64,000 nt of DNA from Bacteroides sp. 519 (GCF_010500955.1 NZ_QVMJ01000014.1:150421-214420); one strand, 5' to 3'. Shown: positions 26,286 to 34,704, numbered from the stretch's first letter. Notes: generated by a model from the sequence alone, not told the origin. Program-made: numbers and translations.

Positions 26286-28994
26286 ATGAAACAACAAATA
26301 ATTAAACAGGAAGAGGCAAGGCAATTTGAACCAACTGCCAAAATATTGGCAGCCAATGGTATTGCACAATCCCTATCCTTTACATCTGAAAGAAAGTATC
26401 TCAATGTTGTGACAGCCAATTCTGAACCATTGTATCTTGAGGTTCCAAATAAACATCGAATTGATTCACCATCCGTTCCTTTTTGGCTTAAAATATCTCA
26501 AGTAGGAAAACCGCTCGAAGATAGTGCAGAAAAGTGTTTTACTGCTATACAAAAAATTCTAGCATCCTGTTTTATCCCAACAAAGACACAACTTATTTTT
26601 ATTGTTCACGGAGAAAATGGAATCTATGAAATGTATCTTGGGTTACGTTCTTTTTCAAAGGAAGAAATAAATGCTACTTTTGTTGAAAACTTGAGTAATT
26701 TCATTGAAGGCATTTGGCCTGGAATGAAATGTAGTCATAGAAAAGGAACATTGGAACCTATCCAAAGAAAGATACGGGAATCATACGATTATATTGATGC
26801 TCTGACTGGCATCCCATCAATGGAAAGCCAATATAAAACAGTATATCCAGCCACAATCGACACTCTTTTATCTGGTATGCGAAATAAAAACTTCACATAC
26901 ATGGTAATAGCAGATCCTATTTCAGAAAATGATATTGATGGGATACTATATCAATGTCGAGATTTTAATGGGCAAGCAGAATCATTGAAAACATTCAACT
27001 TTTCAGAGAATCAGTCGTCATCTATGAGTAAAACCCTAAGCTTATCCAAATCTATCACAGATGGAACAAACGAGAGCACATCTAAAAAAAACATATGGGG
27101 CACCCTTGGTGCAGGTTTGATGTTAGCTTCTATTCTATTCCCTCCTGCTGGGGCAATAACAACTGCCGTAGCTGTATTAGATGGTGCTAACCGGATTATG
27201 GGTGGTAATCTTCTATCCGAATTTACTCCAACAAAAACAAAAGGTACCTCTCATTCTGAAACAACGCAAGAAGGGAAAACTGATGCTTTTTCTGAACAAC
27301 AAGGAAAATCGATAAGCAGCAATATTGTAAACAAACAGATAGAATCTGTATCTGAGCACCTCTTTTATCATTCAAAAAGATATGAGTTGGGCAAAGCTCT
27401 TGGCTGTTGGAGTGTAGGTGTTTACCTTTTATCTGATTACAAAAATGAGCTTCAAAGTGCTTCAATGCAGCTTAAGTCGATAGTAAGTGGGCAGGAGTCC
27501 ACTTTCGAACCTATAAGAATACATCACATTGAAGATGTTGTGGATAAAATCATTCCGCAGACTCTTGCACAAATGGATTATCCATTAATCAAGATAAAAT
27601 CTTCTAATGGCACATATTTTCAAAATCCTTTTGGAAAACATTTTAATGATCTGCGAACTGTTCTAACAACCAAAGAATTATCATATTTTATCAATTTTCC
27701 CTTGCGTTCCGTACCTGGTATTAGCGTAATTGATAGTTCACCAGAATTTAGTTTAAGCCAAGTAGAATATTCGACAGAATCAATACACATTGGCAGTTTG
27801 CTTTATGGTGGTTCAGAAACTAGTATGAAGTATCAAATACCTATTAGTTCTTTGGCTAAGCACACTCTACTATCAGGCATTAATGGCAGTGGTAAAACTA
27901 ATACAGTACAAGCTATACTAAATGGGTTAACAAAAGATTTTCCATTTTTAGTAATAGAACCAGCAAAAACAGAGTATGTAGATTGGGCATTGGAATATAA
28001 CAAAAAACATCCTCAAACTCCGATAGATATCTATATGCCTGGCTGTAAAATATTTAAAAGTAAGGCTCATCCGAATGGATATACTTTCAAGAAAAAATTA
28101 AAATTAAATCCATTTGAGATTGTTTGGCTATCGAAAGAACAAGAACCCAATGTGTTGGCTCATATAGATCGATTAAAATCAACTTTTGCAGCTGCATTTC
28201 CTATGTATGATATTCTTCCTATATTAATGGAAGATCTTATTTATACAGTTTATCAAAATACAACATCCAATTGGTTGACAGCTACTCCCGAATATAAGAA
28301 AACGCTTGCACCAACCCTCAACAGTATGAGCATATCTGTAGACAAAGTTATTTCAAATCGTCAATATGAAGAACGCATAGAACGAAACATGAAAGCGTGT
28401 TTAAATACACGTATAGATAGTTTGAAACGAGGTTGGAAAGGAGAAATGCTAAATACTACTCATTCGACTGACTGGAAAGAACTTTTTGAGAAACGTTGTA
28501 TAATTAACCTTTCGTATGTTGGCGATGATGTAGACAAAGCATTTTTAATGGCTCTCATTCTACAATTCCTGTATGAGTATAAATCGGCCTGTGTTGAATT
28601 AGGGCAAATAGATTACAACGATAACGCATGTAAACATCTTACGGTTATTGAAGAAGCACATCGAGTAATGGCAAAATGTGAAAACCAAGAATTGCCACAA
28701 TATAAATCAGCTATGATGTTCTCCAATATGTTATCCGAGATTCGTGCATATGGAGAGGGTATGTTTTTAGTTGACCAGGTGCCAACACGCCTAATCCCAG
28801 ATGCAATTAAAAACACCAACTTGAAGATTACTCATCGTTTAGTAGCCGAAGATGATAGCAAAGCTATAAGTGAATCAATGGGACTAAACGAAGAACAACG
28901 CAAGGTTATTCCTAAATTGATGACAGGACAATGTTTAGTTGCAGGTTCGTTATCTACTGATACATATTGGATAAAGGTTGATAAAGTAAAATAA
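26286..28994 (+). CDS. HerA/FtsK-type P-loop ATPase, 902 aa
   Basis: The C-half is a HerA/DUF87-type motor: Walker A SGINGSGKTNTV near residue 533, FLVIEPAKTEYVDW after it, Walker B HLTVIEEAHRVM near 788 and LVDQVPTRLIPDAIKNTNLKI (sensor region) near 835. The N-terminal 450 residues are unfamiliar and include a hydrophobic, Gly/Ala-rich segment near 272-305 (GTLGAGLMLASILFPPAG). Such hexameric motors pump DNA or drive nucleases, including in HerA-Sir2 and HerA-DUF4297 phage defence. The tight coupling to an Hsp70-like gene is unusual. The gene ends 2 bp before the next start. Confidence 0.85.
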   Translation: MKQQIIKQEEARQFEPTAKILAANGIAQSLSFTSERKYLNVVTANSEPLYLEVPNKHRIDSPSVPFWLKISQVGKPLEDSAEKCFTAIQKILASCFIPTKTQLIFIVHGENGIYEMYLGLRSFSKEEINATFVENLSNFIEGIWPGMKCSHRKGTLEPIQRKIRESYDYIDALTGIPSMESQYKTVYPATIDTLLSGMRNKNFTYMVIADPISENDIDGILYQCRDFNGQAESLKTFNFSENQSSSMSKTLSLSKSITDGTNESTSKKNIWGTLGAGLMLASILFPPAGAITTAVAVLDGANRIMGGNLLSEFTPTKTKGTSHSETTQEGKTDAFSEQQGKSISSNIVNKQIESVSEHLFYHSKRYELGKALGCWSVGVYLLSDYKNELQSASMQLKSIVSGQESTFEPIRIHHIEDVVDKIIPQTLAQMDYPLIKIKSSNGTYFQNPFGKHFNDLRTVLTTKELSYFINFPLRSVPGISVIDSSPEFSLSQVEYSTESIHIGSLLYGGSETSMKYQIPISSLAKHTLLSGINGSGKTNTVQAILNGLTKDFPFLVIEPAKTEYVDWALEYNKKHPQTPIDIYMPGCKIFKSKAHPNGYTFKKKLKLNPFEIVWLSKEQEPNVLAHIDRLKSTFAAAFPMYDILPILMEDLIYTVYQNTTSNWLTATPEYKKTLAPTLNSMSISVDKVISNRQYEERIERNMKACLNTRIDSLKRGWKGEMLNTTHSTDWKELFEKRCIINLSYVGDDVDKAFLMALILQFLYEYKSACVELGQIDYNDNACKHLTVIEEAHRVMAKCENQELPQYKSAMMFSNMLSEIRAYGEGMFLVDQVPTRLIPDAIKNTNLKITHRLVAEDDSKAISESMGLNEEQRKVIPKLMTGQCLVAGSLSTDTYWIKVDKVK

Positions 28995-28996
28995 AG

Positions 28997-30712
28997 ATGG
29001 AAGGACTCTACTACAAAGATACCGAAGGATTAAACTCTCAGATGAAAAATGAGAGTTTAGAGCTTTCACAAAGCCAAAAAGAATATTTGAGAGAATTATC
29101 TGTTTCTGAACAAGACTGGAAAAATACACCAACGGAAATTCAGACAGAGTTGCTAGAAGGTATACAAAAGAGATGTACAGAAATAGGAGAAATAAAGTAT
29201 GAAGATGTTTATCCCGAATTTCTATCTAAAGAACTTGCAATGAAGGATAAAAACGATTTTTTAGATCAAGTTGATGCATTGAAGCAAGAAATAGAGCAAC
29301 TACCTTGTAAACGTGAAGGAGCAAAATCAATAATTGATGGAGCTATCAACCCTGAACGTTATTATGATGCACCTACTAAAATAATAGCCATTCTGAAAGA
29401 ACCGTATGATAAAAATGGCGATGATTTAGGTGGTTGGGATTTAACTGAATCATTAAATCGCAAAGTGTCTTTATTGGATCAACCTGCGGAGGGAAGACCT
29501 ACTTTTAGGCCATTAATAGCAATTGCTAATCAAATTGAATCTGGAGAAAGTTATCAAGAAGTAAAGCCAGCACTCAATTCGGAAGAGGCTTATTATACTT
29601 TCAAATCCAATTCAGGTTATATTAATATAGGAAAGGAACTACAAAGTGGAACTGCTTACACAGACGATTCAACTATTGCAGCAAAGGTTGAACGTAACAA
29701 TGATATTATCAACAAACAACTTGAAGTTTTGCGTCCAGATGTAGTTCTTATTGGAGGAAGATCTGTTGAAAATGCAATTATAAGACCAGTTGAAGGAGGA
29801 TATGAAATTGGGAATGATTTTATATCAAAAAATAATTTTAAAGAAGTCGGTTGTTGTAGAGCCTATTATACTGATGAACGCATATATATAGCAACATATC
29901 ACCCTTCTCAACGTACGATATCCGATGCTGATTATTGTAATACAATTAGTGGTTTGGTTAAAGATTGGAAAGAAGAATACAAAGGCACAAACAATTTAGA
30001 AAATTTTCGCTTTAGTTTATCCGAAAGTCAACAAAACTATCTTCAGGAAGTGTTACCTTTGGGCAATCATGATGTCTTGGTTAATCGAATTGATGAATTA
30101 AACGATTCGCATCCACCAAAAGCTATTGACTCAAATAAAGAAATAGCAGAACTGATTGAGCCAATAAAAGATCAAATAGATACAAAGTTGTTAGAAGCTC
30201 CCAATGACTTTGTTCAGATAGAACAAGTGTCGGACGCAATGTGTGAAGTTGAGGGCTTGAGATATGATGACTGGAAAGAGCTTTCTTTTGATGAGCGGAT
30301 GGATACACTTAATAAGCTGGAAAGTATTATGGCTGAAATCACGCACCGACCAGCATCTGTTGTGTTGGCAAAAGAACTAGGAGAGGGCTGTTGTGGGTAT
30401 TTCAATTCAATGTCAAAAGAGATAGTGATAAGTAGCGAACACATCAAAGGTGAGTCTATAGAATGTTATGCCAATGTGTTGGATACCCTCATACACGAAG
30501 GAAGACATGCGTATCAAGATTACAATTTGAATGAGCGTGAAGTTCATCCAAGGCAAGGAGAATTATCAAATTGGAGAACAAACGAACTTGATTATGGATA
30601 CAGAGATGTTGAAACTTATGGATTTGAACATTATGCAATGCAACCAGTAGAAGCTGATGCTCGCGCTTTTGCAGAAGATGTATTAAAACAGTATATGGAG
30701 AAGACAGTATGA
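28997..30712 (+). CDS. UDG-like domain fused to an HExxH metallopeptidase-like domain
   Basis: This is a 571-aa two-part protein. Residues about 100-330 resemble the uracil-DNA-glycosylase superfamily: TKIIAILKEPYDKNG near 128 (motif I position), DVVLIGG near 250 and IATYHPSQR near 301 (HPS motif). Residues about 400-571 contain LIHEGRHAYQ near 498 (HExxH zinc motif) and QPVEADARAFAE near 548, which may supply the third ligand. Each part is preceded by a similar short segment (LSQSQKEYLREL and LSESQQNYLQEV), suggesting a repeated docking motif. It is likely the effector of the operon. It overlaps the next gene by 4 bp. Confidence 0.7.
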   Translation: MEGLYYKDTEGLNSQMKNESLELSQSQKEYLRELSVSEQDWKNTPTEIQTELLEGIQKRCTEIGEIKYEDVYPEFLSKELAMKDKNDFLDQVDALKQEIEQLPCKREGAKSIIDGAINPERYYDAPTKIIAILKEPYDKNGDDLGGWDLTESLNRKVSLLDQPAEGRPTFRPLIAIANQIESGESYQEVKPALNSEEAYYTFKSNSGYINIGKELQSGTAYTDDSTIAAKVERNNDIINKQLEVLRPDVVLIGGRSVENAIIRPVEGGYEIGNDFISKNNFKEVGCCRAYYTDERIYIATYHPSQRTISDADYCNTISGLVKDWKEEYKGTNNLENFRFSLSESQQNYLQEVLPLGNHDVLVNRIDELNDSHPPKAIDSNKEIAELIEPIKDQIDTKLLEAPNDFVQIEQVSDAMCEVEGLRYDDWKELSFDERMDTLNKLESIMAEITHRPASVVLAKELGEGCCGYFNSMSKEIVISSEHIKGESIECYANVLDTLIHEGRHAYQDYNLNEREVHPRQGELSNWRTNELDYGYRDVETYGFEHYAMQPVEADARAFAEDVLKQYMEKTV

Positions 30713-30990
30713 AAAAGACAGTAGAAATATTGACAGCAAGAGGGTATACAGAAAAACAAGCCAAGATATTAGGTGAAAGTCTTTCGAAAATAGATGCATC
30801 ATTGAAAAACGGCCTTGACAAGTGGTTGGAAGACGTGAGTATAGAAAAAGATTTTTCTATTCATGGGATTACACTTTCTGAAATTAAGAAAAAGTTTAAT
30901 ATGACTTATATTGCGGCACTCTTATCAATGGATTGGGTAATAAGAGAGCCGGATAGAGCGGTTAAGAGTATAAATAATGGAATTAAATAA
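30709..30990 (+). CDS. small helical protein of the Hsp70/HerA operon, 93 aa
   Basis: The family is not recognised. It starts on the ATGA overlap with the preceding stop, so it is translationally coupled to the UDG-zincin fusion. The sequence is helical and charged, with a C-terminal segment DFSIHGITLSEIKKKFNMTY that resembles a winged-helix or DNA-binding helix pair. It could be a regulator or immunity subunit. Confidence 0.65.
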   Translation: MKKTVEILTARGYTEKQAKILGESLSKIDASLKNGLDKWLEDVSIEKDFSIHGITLSEIKKKFNMTYIAALLSMDWVIREPDRAVKSINNGIK

Positions 30991-31001
30991 ATCAAAAGAA
31001 T

Positions 31002-31217
31002 ATGCCAACATTCATAATCACATCCAAAGCACCACGCGATAATAAAATTCCTATGGACAAAGGAACAACTGTGGAAGTGCAATTGCCTTTCGGTCAGCTT
31101 CCATTTGGCTCAATAGCAAGTAAAGAGAAAGTTATAGAGGCTTTTAAATGTCAAAAAGGGGTTGATATTAGTAGCATTTACATGCATGGAGGTTATTTTA
31201 GTTGGAAGAAAATATGA
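31002..31217 (+). CDS. small hypothetical protein, 71 aa
   Basis: It is a compact beta-rich sequence starting MPTFIITSKAPRDN and containing a near-duplicated LPFGQLPFG. The family is not recognised. It follows the previous gene by 11 bp and overlaps the next small gene by 4 bp (ATGA), so it belongs to the same operon. Confidence 0.6.
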   Translation: MPTFIITSKAPRDNKIPMDKGTTVEVQLPFGQLPFGSIASKEKVIEAFKCQKGVDISSIYMHGGYFSWKKI

Positions 31218-31360
31218 ATAAAAAAGAAATATGTCCAATATGCAAGAAAGTTGTGCTAGGACAGAAAAATAACTTAGCGTCTTATTCTATAGGATTCGGT
31301 AAACTTTTAGGTCAAACTGCATGCGCATTTCTCCCGGGCGGTTATATTGTTAAAAAATGA
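31214..31360 (+). CDS. small CxxC protein, 48 aa
   Basis: The ATG at 31214 overlaps the TGA of the preceding gene. The product starts MNKKEICPICKKVVLGQ, with one CxxC knuckle and a further Cys near residue 37. It is a half zinc-ribbon or a fragment. Coupling to the upstream stop is the main reason to call it real. Confidence 0.5.
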   Translation: MNKKEICPICKKVVLGQKNNLASYSIGFGKLLGQTACAFLPGGYIVKK

Positions 31361-31418
31361 GGTAAAATCTATTGTTGACTATTTAAAACAATACCAATCA
31401 TACGAAAACATTTAATAG

Positions 31419-31640
31419 ATGATTAGAGGGACAATAAGATTTTGCTGCAGTGAGTGTGATGAAACTTTCAAGGCAGTTGATATTGAATATCGTGCAACTA
31501 CTTTTAGTGTTCCAATGCAATGCCCTAGGTGCAAATCTAATAGAACATTTCCTTGTGGGTGGCTTGGAAAGTATAGTTATAATAGAATCGCATACAAAGT
31601 GATCTGGGAAAAAGAAAACGACAATGGACTGAAGCGTTGA
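31419..31640 (+). CDS. small zinc-ribbon protein, 73 aa
   Basis: It has two CxxC knuckles, CCSECDETF near residue 9 and MQCPRCKSN near 33, about 24 residues apart, which form a classical zinc ribbon. The family is otherwise unrecognised. It lies 58 bp after the preceding small gene and may be the end of the accessory operon. Confidence 0.6.
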   Translation: MIRGTIRFCCSECDETFKAVDIEYRATTFSVPMQCPRCKSNRTFPCGWLGKYSYNRIAYKVIWEKENDNGLKR

Positions 31641-31736
31641 AACATACTGGTGAAAGTTATACATGGAATAAGAAACACTTTCAGTAGATTATACAATTAG
31701 GTCAATATTTTAGGTTTAAAATTCAACTAAAGAAAC

Positions 31737-32153
31737 ATGAAACAAGAGAATAACTTTGAAAACACCGAAAATTTCGATACTCCCGAAAAGCTCGAAAAAT
31801 ATGAAAAAGAATACTCCGAGAACAGTCTTATGGACAAGATAGCCAAGTTTGCAAAAAAAGCTGGTGCAAAGACTATTTATGCAGTATTTTTGTGTTACTA
31901 TGCTTTGCAAGACGAGAATTTTCCTAAAAAGCAAAAAATGATTATCATAGGAGCTTTGGGATATTTCATTCTTCCCATAGATCTCATTCCAGATGCAATC
32001 CCTTTTGCCGGATTTACCGATGATTTAGCAGCTTTAGCCTACGCTTTATATACCGTTTGGGTTCATATCACCCCTGAAATTCAAGAAAAAGCGCGCAACA
32101 AAGTGATATCTATATTTGGTGAGGTAAAAGAAGAGGATTTAATTTTATTTTAG
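31737..32153 (+). CDS. YkvA/DUF1232-family membrane protein
   Basis: This 138-aa protein has the DUF1232 core IIIGALGYFILPIDLIPDAIPFAGFTDDLAALAYAL, seen in pieces around residues 75-115, and a charged N-terminal extension. DUF1232 proteins are small membrane-associated proteins of unknown biochemical role. It stands alone between the accessory operon and the repeat region, with a spacing of about 96 bp to the gene before it. Confidence 0.9.
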   Translation: MKQENNFENTENFDTPEKLEKYEKEYSENSLMDKIAKFAKKAGAKTIYAVFLCYYALQDENFPKKQKMIIIGALGYFILPIDLIPDAIPFAGFTDDLAALAYALYTVWVHITPEIQEKARNKVISIFGEVKEEDLILF

Positions 32154-32284
32154 TATTAGCAGTTTCATACAATGCGATTTGGGGGAATGCGCTACTCTGT
32201 ATGGAAGCAGGGACCCAAAAGCAAATCAGGGCAAAATGCAAATCAGCTAACCCCTCAGAAAATGTTTTTTCGCCATTTTGCTGT

Positions 32285-32384
32285 CACTGCTATCACTAAC
32301 AGTAATAACGTATTGATAAACAGTTGATTAATTTAGTGATAGATGCAGTGATGGTAAAATATATCTACCACTGCTATCACTAAG
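32285..32384. repeat. repeat family 1: CACTGCTATCACTAA, two direct and one inverted copy
   Basis: CACTGCTATCACTAA occurs at 32285-32299 and at 32369-32383, and its inverse (TTAGTGATAGATGCAGTG) at 32333-32350. This is the first of five unrelated repeat families in the gene-free stretch 32154-33060. 32154-32280 shows no other structure. Confidence 0.85.
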
Positions 32385-32464
32385 ATGTTTTTGTTAGTCG
32401 CTAAAAATCAGTAAGTTATAAAAAAAACAACATTGTTCGTACTTTGAATCACAGTATTATAACT

Positions 32465-32576
32465 CTTTCTCCCGGTAGCATGACGCCTTTCTCCCGGTAG
32501 GATAAACGGTTTCTCCCGGTAGGATGAACGCTTCATCCCGGTAGGAGAGAGGCTTTATCCTACCGGGAGAAAAGTG
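32465..32576. repeat. repeat family 2: TCTCCCGGTAGGAT, four direct copies and one inverted
   Basis: Units of 22, 23, 22 and 22 bp start at 32465, 32487, 32510 and 32532, sharing (TTTC)TCCCGGTAGGA. A final inverted unit, TCCTACCGGGAGAAA, lies at 32558-32572. Spacer bases between cores differ. Confidence 0.92.
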
Positions 32577-32603
32577 CTGTTCAATAATAAGTAAAATATC
32601 TTT

Positions 32604-32703
32604 CTATATAGATCGAGGGGGCAATGCTATATAGAACAAGGGGTCGGTGCTATATAGATCGAGGGCACTCATCTATATAGACCGGAATCCCAATGCTATA
32701 TAG
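32604..32703. repeat. repeat family 3: palindrome CTATATAG, five copies at exact 23-bp period
   Basis: CTATATAG starts at 32604, 32627, 32650, 32673 and 32696. The 15-bp stretches between the palindromes vary, though two begin ATCGAGGG. The core is its own reverse complement, so direct and inverted copies cannot be told apart. Confidence 0.93.
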
Positions 32704-32732
32704 CTTGCGTAGAAGCATGGACTCAAAATAAA

Positions 32733-32846
32733 GCGTGTTGAAAGCGTGACGACAAGGTTGTAATAATGTTTCTCGACACGGCATTCAACACGCATTTAAT
32801 ACGCTGTTAATCAAATCGATAAAGCCTTTGCGTGTTGAATGACGAC
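32733..32846. repeat. repeat family 4: GCGTGTTGAA, two direct and one inverted copy
   Basis: GCGTGTTGAA occurs at 32733-32742 and 32830-32839, each followed shortly by GACGACAA, and TTCAACACGC occurs at 32784-32793. Confidence 0.8.
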
Positions 32847-32908
32847 AAATTTTGCATTTTAAACTTTTGTGTAGAGGGGTTTGGGTTCAAATTAGAGAGG
32901 GAATTGAA

Positions 32909-33000
32909 ACGCTGAGTTACGCTAAGTTACACGGAGTTTTTATTTCGATGCCGCAGGAAAACTAAAACTCAGCGTAACTTAGCGTAACTCAGCGTTTCAA
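32909..33000. repeat. repeat family 5: inverted repeat with CGCTGAGTTACGCTAAG arms and GATGCCGCA centre
   Basis: The left arm AAACGCTGAGTTACGCTAAG and the right arm CTTAGCGTAACTCAGCGTTT are reverse complements around the centre GATGCCGCAGGA at 32947-32958. The arm itself is a degenerate tandem of GAGTTACGCTAAGTTAC words. It ends 60 bp before the PLD gene. Confidence 0.9.
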
Positions 33001-33060
33001 AAAAGCCTCTAACCGAACCAAACGAATATGAACAATGAATTTTAAACAAATAACACTCCC

Positions 33061-33576
33061 ATGCTCCAATACATTCGCTCTCAATCCCACTATTCCCTCT
33101 TGATGCAACAACTTCAAGTAGTAAAACACACCTTATGGATAGGTACTGCCGATCTCAAAGATCTCTATGTGAAGCCGGGCAATGTAGCCATTCCGCTACT
33201 TGCCGTATTGGAGCAAAAGATTCGGCAAGGCGTATCCATCCGCCTGATTCATGCCAAAGAACCAGGAAAGAACTTTCGCGAAGACTTCGATAAATACCCA
33301 CTGTTATGGGAAGCTATGGAGCGAGTGCTCTGTCCCAGAGTACACTTCAAAATGTTGATATTCGACCTTCAAACTGTTTACATTGGCTCTGCCAACCTTA
33401 CAGGAGCAGCCTTCGGCATGAAAAGCGAAACAACCCGAAACTTTGAAACCGGACTCTTTACCGACATGCCCGGTATAGTAGAAGCCGCCACCAATCAATT
33501 TGATGAAGTGTGGATGGGGAAACATTGCAAGGTGTGCAAAAGGAAAAAGTATTGTGGGGATAGGATAGGTGAATGA
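33061..33576 (+). CDS. single-HKD phospholipase D-like protein (probable nuclease)
   Basis: This 171-aa protein has one PLD/HKD motif: RVHFKMLIFDLQTVYIGSANLTGAA around residues 92-117, with H, K, then the GSAN turn. Such small single-motif members dimerise and often cut nucleic acids. The C-terminus has a Cys cluster, HCKVCKRKKYC, which may bind a metal. There is no signal peptide, so it is cytoplasmic. It is isolated between the repeat region and the toxin-antitoxin pair. Confidence 0.85.
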   Translation: MLQYIRSQSHYSLLMQQLQVVKHTLWIGTADLKDLYVKPGNVAIPLLAVLEQKIRQGVSIRLIHAKEPGKNFREDFDKYPLLWEAMERVLCPRVHFKMLIFDLQTVYIGSANLTGAAFGMKSETTRNFETGLFTDMPGIVEAATNQFDEVWMGKHCKVCKRKKYCGDRIGE

Positions 33577-33631
33577 CAGGTAAAACTAATGAAGTTTTGA
33601 ATTATTGGTAGCACAATTAAAAATGTTTTCG

Positions 33632-33639
33632 TAATTTTG
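33632..33639 (+). promoter_or_regulatory. -7 promoter box of the Panacea pair
   Basis: TAATTTTG matches TAnnTTTG and lies 50 bp upstream of the ATG at 33690. No well-spaced TTG is seen. Confidence 0.5.
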
Positions 33640-33689
33640 TAGCATAAAAACAACATATTGTAGGAACATATAATCTACAAATTACAATC

Positions 33690-34280
33690 ATGAAAACAAA
33701 TGATCAGATATTGAAAATTAGGGCAACTTTGCTTTATATACTCCAAGCATTCTCTAATGGTGCTGATTATATAAAAATTTTCAAGATCTTATACTTTGCC
33801 CAACAAAAGCATTTAGTAGCCTACGGTCACGAGATTGTGGAAGATTCATTTATGGCTAGAGAACACGGGCCTGTTCCAGCATTTTTATACAAATGTCTTA
33901 AATCTTTAGAGGTAGGCGATGAAAAAGGAAAAGATATTGTCGCTTTTATTCAAAATATAACATGTAAGGAATATAAAGGTCATTCAGTATTCTACACAAA
34001 AGAAAAGCCTGATATGGATGAATTGTCGATTTCTAACTTGAAATGCTTAGATGAGTCCATTGAAGAAAACAAAGACAAAGATTCATTTTTATTATCAGAA
34101 GAATCGCATAAATTTGCTTATAATGAAGCAGTAAAGCGATTTAAACAATATCCAGATATTGGAGATAGATTATCTATTATTGATATTGCAAAAGAAGGAG
34201 GTGCTACACAAGAAATAATTAACTATATAAAAGAAAACCTGTTTATAGATCAAGCATTATATAAACTATGCCAGGATTAA
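33690..34280 (+). CDS. Panacea-domain (DUF4065, SocA-like) antitoxin
   Basis: This 196-aa protein has the Panacea core: KIFKILYFAQQKHLVAYGHEIVEDSFMAREHGPVP at residues about 30-65, the usual YFA.QKHL and HGPVP signatures. The domain neutralises many unrelated toxins and sits in two-gene cassettes. The C-terminal extension after residue 130 is presumably partner-specific. The next gene starts 13 bp before its stop, so translation is coupled. Confidence 0.85.
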   Translation: MKTNDQILKIRATLLYILQAFSNGADYIKIFKILYFAQQKHLVAYGHEIVEDSFMAREHGPVPAFLYKCLKSLEVGDEKGKDIVAFIQNITCKEYKGHSVFYTKEKPDMDELSISNLKCLDESIEENKDKDSFLLSEESHKFAYNEAVKRFKQYPDIGDRLSIIDIAKEGGATQEIINYIKENLFIDQALYKLCQD

Positions 34281-34696
34281 ATGATGATTTACGAGAAAGA
34301 TTGCAACTGGCAAAAGAAAAATTCATAGTACCAGGTAGTATTTATAGAATAATAATGGGTAAAGAACAGGGAATTACTCCTGACAAATTAAAAAGATTTG
34401 TTATTATAGGTTGTGATGATGATAATTTCATTGGTTTCGTTGTTGTAAACTCAGAGGAAAGAATTCAGAATAAACATTTGCAATACCCCTTATTTAAAAA
34501 AGATTATGATTGTGAGTTGGACTGGAATAGTTTTGTGGACTGTTCTAAAATAAGGAAAATTAGCAAAAGTGCTATATTTAAAGATGGAGAGCATTTGGGT
34601 AATTTAAATGATATAGACAAAGAATTTTTATTTGAAACAGTGAAATGTGCAGATACTATTTCTAACAAAGAAAAGAAAAAATATAATTTAATATAG
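34268..34696 (+). CDS. probable toxin partner of the Panacea antitoxin, 142 aa
   Basis: The position and the 13-bp overlap with the antitoxin gene argue for a toxin. The sequence has a beta-rich core (SIYRIIMG, FVIIGCDDDNFIGFVVVNSE, CELDWNSFVDCSKIRKISKSAIF) reminiscent of SH3-like MazF/PemK barrels, but no decisive catalytic motif is seen. A strong terminator follows 8 bp after the stop. Confidence 0.65.
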   Translation: MPGLNDDLRERLQLAKEKFIVPGSIYRIIMGKEQGITPDKLKRFVIIGCDDDNFIGFVVVNSEERIQNKHLQYPLFKKDYDCELDWNSFVDCSKIRKISKSAIFKDGEHLGNLNDIDKEFLFETVKCADTISNKEKKKYNLI

Positions 34697-34704
34697 ATTT
34701 ATAG

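Noticed and set aside
32465..32703. Possible CRISPR array (regular cores with variable spacers)
   Set aside because: Cores are only 8-15 bp, spacers 8-15 bp, the period is 22-23 bp, there is a final inverted copy, and no cas genes are in the window.
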